DNA from: Treponema sp. UBA3649
GTDB lineage: Bacteria; Spirochaetota; Spirochaetia; Treponematales; Treponemataceae
NCBI GenBank assembly: GCA_002373325.1
Contig: DFKI01000063.1
Span: 1 to 8,151 of the forward strand
DNA length: 8,151 nucleotides
Direction of reading: 5' to 3'
Below the pieces are notes generated by a model. The model saw nothing but the letters and a program-made list of their open reading frames with translations, ran no database searches and had not been told where the DNA came from. Of the stretch, positions 5,569 through 8,151 are shown in pieces. Both the position numbers and the translations under genes were made by a program. Positions within the stretch are counted from its first letter, which is position 1. Each line of letters opens with the position of its first letter.

Positions 5569-5572
5569 GTCA
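5550..5572. promoter_or_regulatory. Candidate operator over the -10 box of the methyltransferase-tetR promoter
   Basis: TGACA (5550-5554) and TGTCA (5568-5572) form a 5-bp inverted repeat with 13 bases between, spanning the -10 box and ending two bases before the ATG. The core GACA-N13-TGTC is the same as in the fabV operator candidate. Since the operon encodes a TetR-family regulator, autorepression through this site is plausible. The arms are short, so chance cannot be excluded. Confidence 0.35.
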
Positions 5573-5574
5573 AC

Positions 5575-6759
5575 ATGAATACATACGTCGCATTGTGTGC
5601 CATTGGCGCTGAGAAGATTTTGGGAAATGAGATTAAGCACTTGGGCTATCACCTTGAGGGAAACGCACCTGGAAGAGTCATTTTTACCGGGGACGACGAT
5701 GCCATGTACCGTGCGAATTACTGCCTTAGGACAAGCGACCGGGTTTACCTTCAGATGGCGAAGTACAAGGCCTCTGATTTCAATGATCTTTTCGACGGAT
5801 GCTACGCCGTTGACTGGCAGGATTATTTCAAAAAGGACGTGCGCCTCGTGGTGGACAAGGTTCGCGTGTACAAGAGTCGCCTGAATTCCGAGCACTCAAT
5901 CCAGTCGATGATTCAAAAGGCAATCTACAAAAAGCTCGGCGACGTATGGCATATCACGAACCTTCCCGAATCCGGTGCCGAAAGTGATGTAAGGGTCTAT
6001 CTTGACGAAAACGAAGCCCAGATTTTGCTTGACACAAGCGGGGATGCCCTGCACAAGAGGGGATACAGAAGCGAGGGTGGACTTGCTCCTTTGCGAGAGA
6101 CCACAGCCGCAATTCTCCTCCAGGAGATGATGTGGCGAAGAAAGACTCCCCTGCACGATCCATTTTGCGGAAGCGGAACCATAATCACCGAGGCTGTCCT
6201 TTATGCCCACGATGTCGCCCCCGGACTGGGACGGCACTTTGCCTACGAAAATCTCGCAATCTACTCGCAGAAAAGGGCTGTGGAGATAAAAAAGCAGGAG
6301 GCCTCCAAAATCAGGACGGACGTGGAGTGCCGCATTACAGGAAGCGACATTGATCCTGCCGCAGTTGACCGTGCGAGACTTAATGCCGAACATGCGTGCG
6401 TGCTTGCGGGGCGTGCCTTGCAGATGATTGGAAGCGACGCGAAGATTGTGCGTCCCGATTTTATAGTGAGCGACTTCAAGGACCTCCGTGCCCCCTATGA
6501 GGACGGAATGATAATCACGAATCCGCCCTATGGAGAGAGAATCGGTGAAATCTCCCAGGCTGAGGAAATCTACCGCGGCATGGCATCTCTTTTCACCGAC
6601 TTCCCCGGATGGCAGATGGGCGTAATCACCAACCAGAAAAAATTTCAGGAATGCATCGGAAAATACGCGAACCTGCTGAAATCAATCAAGGCCGGAAATC
6701 TGGACACGACGCTTTACATTTACAAAACTCCGCTTCCGCCAAAGAAGAAGGATCAGTAA
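5575..6759 (+). CDS. THUMP-domain class I RNA methyltransferase (RlmL/YpsC-like)
   Basis: This 394-residue cytoplasmic protein should transfer a methyl group from S-adenosylmethionine to an RNA guanine N2. In E. coli the homologous half of RlmL makes m2G2445 in 23S rRNA; the same exact target here is inference. The N-terminal part (1-55, MNTYVALCAIGAEKILGNEI) and a THUMP domain (about 55-155) bind RNA. ALHKRGYRSEGGLAPLRETTAA (158-179) is a family signature leading to the methyltransferase domain, with the AdoMet loop HDPFCGSGTI (194-203), the acidic ITGSDID (254-260) and the catalytic NPPYGERIG (316-324). It lacks the C-terminal RlmK half fused in E. coli RlmL, like the shorter YpsC-type proteins of many bacteria. 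No Shine-Dalgarno site precedes the ATG, which lies six bases after a -10 box. The tetR gene follows after 12 bases. Confidence 0.93.
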   Translation: MNTYVALCAIGAEKILGNEIKHLGYHLEGNAPGRVIFTGDDDAMYRANYCLRTSDRVYLQMAKYKASDFNDLFDGCYAVDWQDYFKKDVRLVVDKVRVYKSRLNSEHSIQSMIQKAIYKKLGDVWHITNLPESGAESDVRVYLDENEAQILLDTSGDALHKRGYRSEGGLAPLRETTAAILLQEMMWRRKTPLHDPFCGSGTIITEAVLYAHDVAPGLGRHFAYENLAIYSQKRAVEIKKQEASKIRTDVECRITGSDIDPAAVDRARLNAEHACVLAGRALQMIGSDAKIVRPDFIVSDFKDLRAPYEDGMIITNPPYGERIGEISQAEEIYRGMASLFTDFPGWQMGVITNQKKFQECIGKYANLLKSIKAGNLDTTLYIYKTPLPPKKKDQ

Positions 6760-6771
6760 GGGTGGATCCAG

Positions 6772-7365
6772 ATGGCAGTTGTTGTTGAGCACGAGAAACG
6801 AAAGCACGAAATCCTCGCGAAATCCCTGGACCTTTTCATAGACGAGGGCTATGAGGACGTGACCTTTCAGAAAATCGCTGACCGGTGCGGAATCACGAGG
6901 ACAACGCTCTACATTTATTTTAAGAACAAGCGCGAGATTTTTATCTGGAGCATCAAGGAGCTGACCGAGACTCTGGAAGTCAAGCTGCGTGAGATTATTG
7001 CGGACGAAAAACTTTCTTCCGTTGATTGCCTGGACCGTGTTTTGGACGTAATTTTGGATGAGTGCGAGGGCAACAAAAAGCTTTTCAAAATCCTCTTGGT
7101 CTACCTGATTCAGATTCAGAAGACAGGTGAGAACGCCGGGAAAAGAATCTCGCGCCGGGTAATCCGCCTGAAGCATCTCCTGAACGTGATTTTGATTCGT
7201 GGTCAGGAAGCCGGGGAGATTAAAAAGGCACCCATAAAAACCATAATCGACATGATTTACAGCCTCCTGGAGTCCGCTGTGTTCCGTCTTGCCGTGGCTG
7301 GGGATGAGAACGTCGATGAGTCAAGGTCGCTTTTCCACTCGTTCATAGAAAATCTGAGGGCGTGA
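6772..7365 (+). CDS. TetR/AcrR-family transcriptional regulator
   Basis: This 197-residue regulator has a typical TetR N-terminal DNA-binding domain: HEILAKSLDLFIDEGYEDVT (12-31), then the helix-turn-helix FQKIADRCGITRTTLYIYF (32-50) and the closing KNKREIF (51-57). The remainder is an all-helical ligand-binding and dimerisation region with no recognisable subfamily mark, so the inducer cannot be named. It starts 12 bases after the methyltransferase stop with a GGTGG-type ribosome site, so both genes share one transcript. If autoregulated, the likely site is the dyad at 5550-5572; the same core lies at the fabV promoter. Its last 23 bases overlap the 3' end of the convergent Rpn gene. Confidence 0.93.
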   Translation: MAVVVEHEKRKHEILAKSLDLFIDEGYEDVTFQKIADRCGITRTTLYIYFKNKREIFIWSIKELTETLEVKLREIIADEKLSSVDCLDRVLDVILDECEGNKKLFKILLVYLIQIQKTGENAGKRISRRVIRLKHLLNVILIRGQEAGEIKKAPIKTIIDMIYSLLESAVFRLAVAGDENVDESRSLFHSFIENLRA

Positions 7366-8151
7366 GGTTCATAATCCTTTGCTTAATTTGCAGCACCCGG
7401 TTTAATGGAAGTCCCGTTGCCTGCGATATCTGCTCGTCTGTGATTGCCCCCATCCTCAGAAGATTTTCTGCGGCATCAACTCGACCTTCTTCTCTTCCTT
7501 CTTCTCTTCCTTCTTCTCTTCCTTCTTCTCTTCCTTCCTCGTAGGCAATATCCTTTTCTTCGTCAATGGTCTGCTGCCATGTCATGTACTGTTTTCTCCA
7601 TCTCATGTTTTTCTTGGCGAAGGAAACTTTTTCCTCTATTGATTTTGTCAGCTCACTTTCTGCTCCAAGACCAGACAAAAATTTGAAAAAGCTTCTTTCC
7701 TCGCTGCCTTCCATTTTAGCATATTCGCTCGCAATAAAAAAGACCTTGTATGCCTTGTCGTCCAATTTTACTTCGCCGTCATTTCTGCAGATGTTCTCGA
7801 AAAAATATACCGGATGCAGCTTTGCGAAGGGTGAGTTTTGGCACAGGAAAATCACGTAGGAATCCTTGAGCCTGGTATAGTTCTCTCCCTTGGAAAGATT
7901 GTCCATGTCAATTACGCTCTGATAGTATCTGGAACGCTTCGGAAGATTTTTGCTTGTGCTTGTCTGCATCTCAATGTCGAAAATCCGCTTTTCATCCTTT
8001 GCGTATACATCGAAACGCACGCTCTTTGAGTCCATTGTCTCAAGCATGGTGCGCTCGGCCTGTACGGGCTTCAGTTTTTCAATTTTCACGTCAAGAAGCA
8101 TTTCAAGAATCCTCCGGCACAAATCCGGCTCGCTTTCCATAATCTTGCAGA
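7343..8151 (-). CDS. Rpn-family PD-(D/E)XK nuclease (PF12784 type), 5' end outside window
   Basis: The reading frame is open to the right edge. The residues before the Met at 8140 read C-K-I, and C-K-I-M-E-S-E-P-D-L-C matches the interior of the family, so that Met is not the true start and roughly 15-25 residues are probably missing. Counting from it, the nuclease core is RFDVYAKDEKRIFDIEMQTS (42-61), with Asp44 and Glu57-x-Gln59 as likely metal-binding residues, then the LPKRSRYYQ signature (66-74) and DSYVIFLCQNSPF. Near the C-terminus are five EEGR repeats, then a small helical domain GAITDEQISQATGLPL. Rpn proteins in E. coli are nucleases that promote RecA-independent recombination and have been linked to phage defence. 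The family is often annotated as putative transposase, but no transposon ends are seen here. The last residues (about RIMNLTPSDFL) overlap tetR. Confidence 0.9.
   Translation of the reverse strand, partial: CKIMESEPDLCRRILEMLLDVKIEKLKPVQAERTMLETMDSKSVRFDVYAKDEKRIFDIEMQTSTSKNLPKRSRYYQSVIDMDNLSKGENYTRLKDSYVIFLCQNSPFAKLHPVYFFENICRNDGEVKLDDKAYKVFFIASEYAKMEGSEERSFFKFLSGLGAESELTKSIEEKVSFAKKNMRWRKQYMTWQQTIDEEKDIAYEEGREEGREEGREEGREEGRVDAAENLLRMGAITDEQISQATGLPLNRVLQIKQRIMNLTPSDFL
7481..7540 (-). repeat. 12-bp tandem repeat encoding EEGR units in the Rpn gene
   Basis: Five Glu-Glu-Gly-Arg units are encoded in 60 bases. Four exact 12-bp copies lie at 7487-7534 (TTCTTCTCTTCC on the plus strand), with slightly altered edges on both sides. 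Copy-number change by slippage would keep the frame and only lengthen or shorten this charged linker between the nuclease core and the C-terminal helical domain. Such EGRxEG runs are common in this family. Confidence 0.9.

Noticed and set aside
5896..6393. Minus-strand open frame of 165 codons
   Set aside because: It is antisense to the methyltransferase catalytic domain, which carries clear AdoMet and NPPY motifs.
6682..7176. Minus-strand open frame of 164 codons
   Set aside because: It is antisense to the methyltransferase end and tetR; no ribosome site or domain was seen.
7343..8151. Insertion sequence
   Set aside because: Rpn genes are often labelled putative transposase, but no terminal inverted repeats, target duplications or DDE motifs are visible here.

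Overview
The window most likely comes from a host-associated (gut or rumen type) Treponema or a close spirochaete relative. The main clue is the FabV/TER protein, which follows the Treponema denticola trans-2-enoyl-CoA reductase closely along its length. An Rpn nuclease with a run of EEGR repeats and a PF13303-type PTS EIIC protein also fit. This placement is inference from recalled protein families; no database search was possible. Base composition looks close to balanced and coding density is high.

Layout. (1) Positions 1-2249, minus strand: an operon hisG-hisB-EIIC, transcribed right to left with gaps of 18 and 10 bases. It starts at a promoter that lies so close to hisG that the mRNA is probably leaderless. 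The EIIC gene runs off the left edge. (2) Positions 2250-2518: intergenic, with two REP-like hairpins facing each other, a terminator, a perfect 25-bp x3 tandem array and an older degenerate 23-bp repeat. (3) Positions 2519-2965, minus: a small exported protein of unknown function. (4) Positions 3154-4380, minus: fabV/ter, behind a perfect-consensus promoter (TTGACA, 17 bases, TATAAT) that carries a dyad over its -35 box. (5) Positions 4501-5355, minus: a hemolysin III/TrhA-like membrane protein with an unusual charged N-terminal extension and two substituted signature residues. (6) Positions 5575-7365, plus: a two-gene operon of a THUMP/RlmL-like RNA methyltransferase and a TetR-family regulator, again with a promoter placed for a leaderless transcript. 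(7) Positions 7343-8151, minus: an Rpn-family PD-(D/E)XK nuclease, cut by the right edge and overlapping the 3' end of the tetR gene by 23 bp.

How the parts may work together. HisG and HisB are steps 1 and 6/7 of histidine synthesis; the other his genes are not here. FabV/TER reduces enoyl thioesters with NADH. The most interesting regulatory signal is that the promoters of fabV and of the methyltransferase-tetR operon both contain the dyad GACA-N13-TGTC, overlapping the -35 box in one and the -10 box in the other. This suggests, but does not prove, that the TetR protein encoded here represses itself and fabV. No complete, plainly new multi-gene system is visible. The best leads are this possible TetR-fabV link, the two leaderless promoters of identical geometry, the divergent HlyIII protein, and the REP-derived repeat module.
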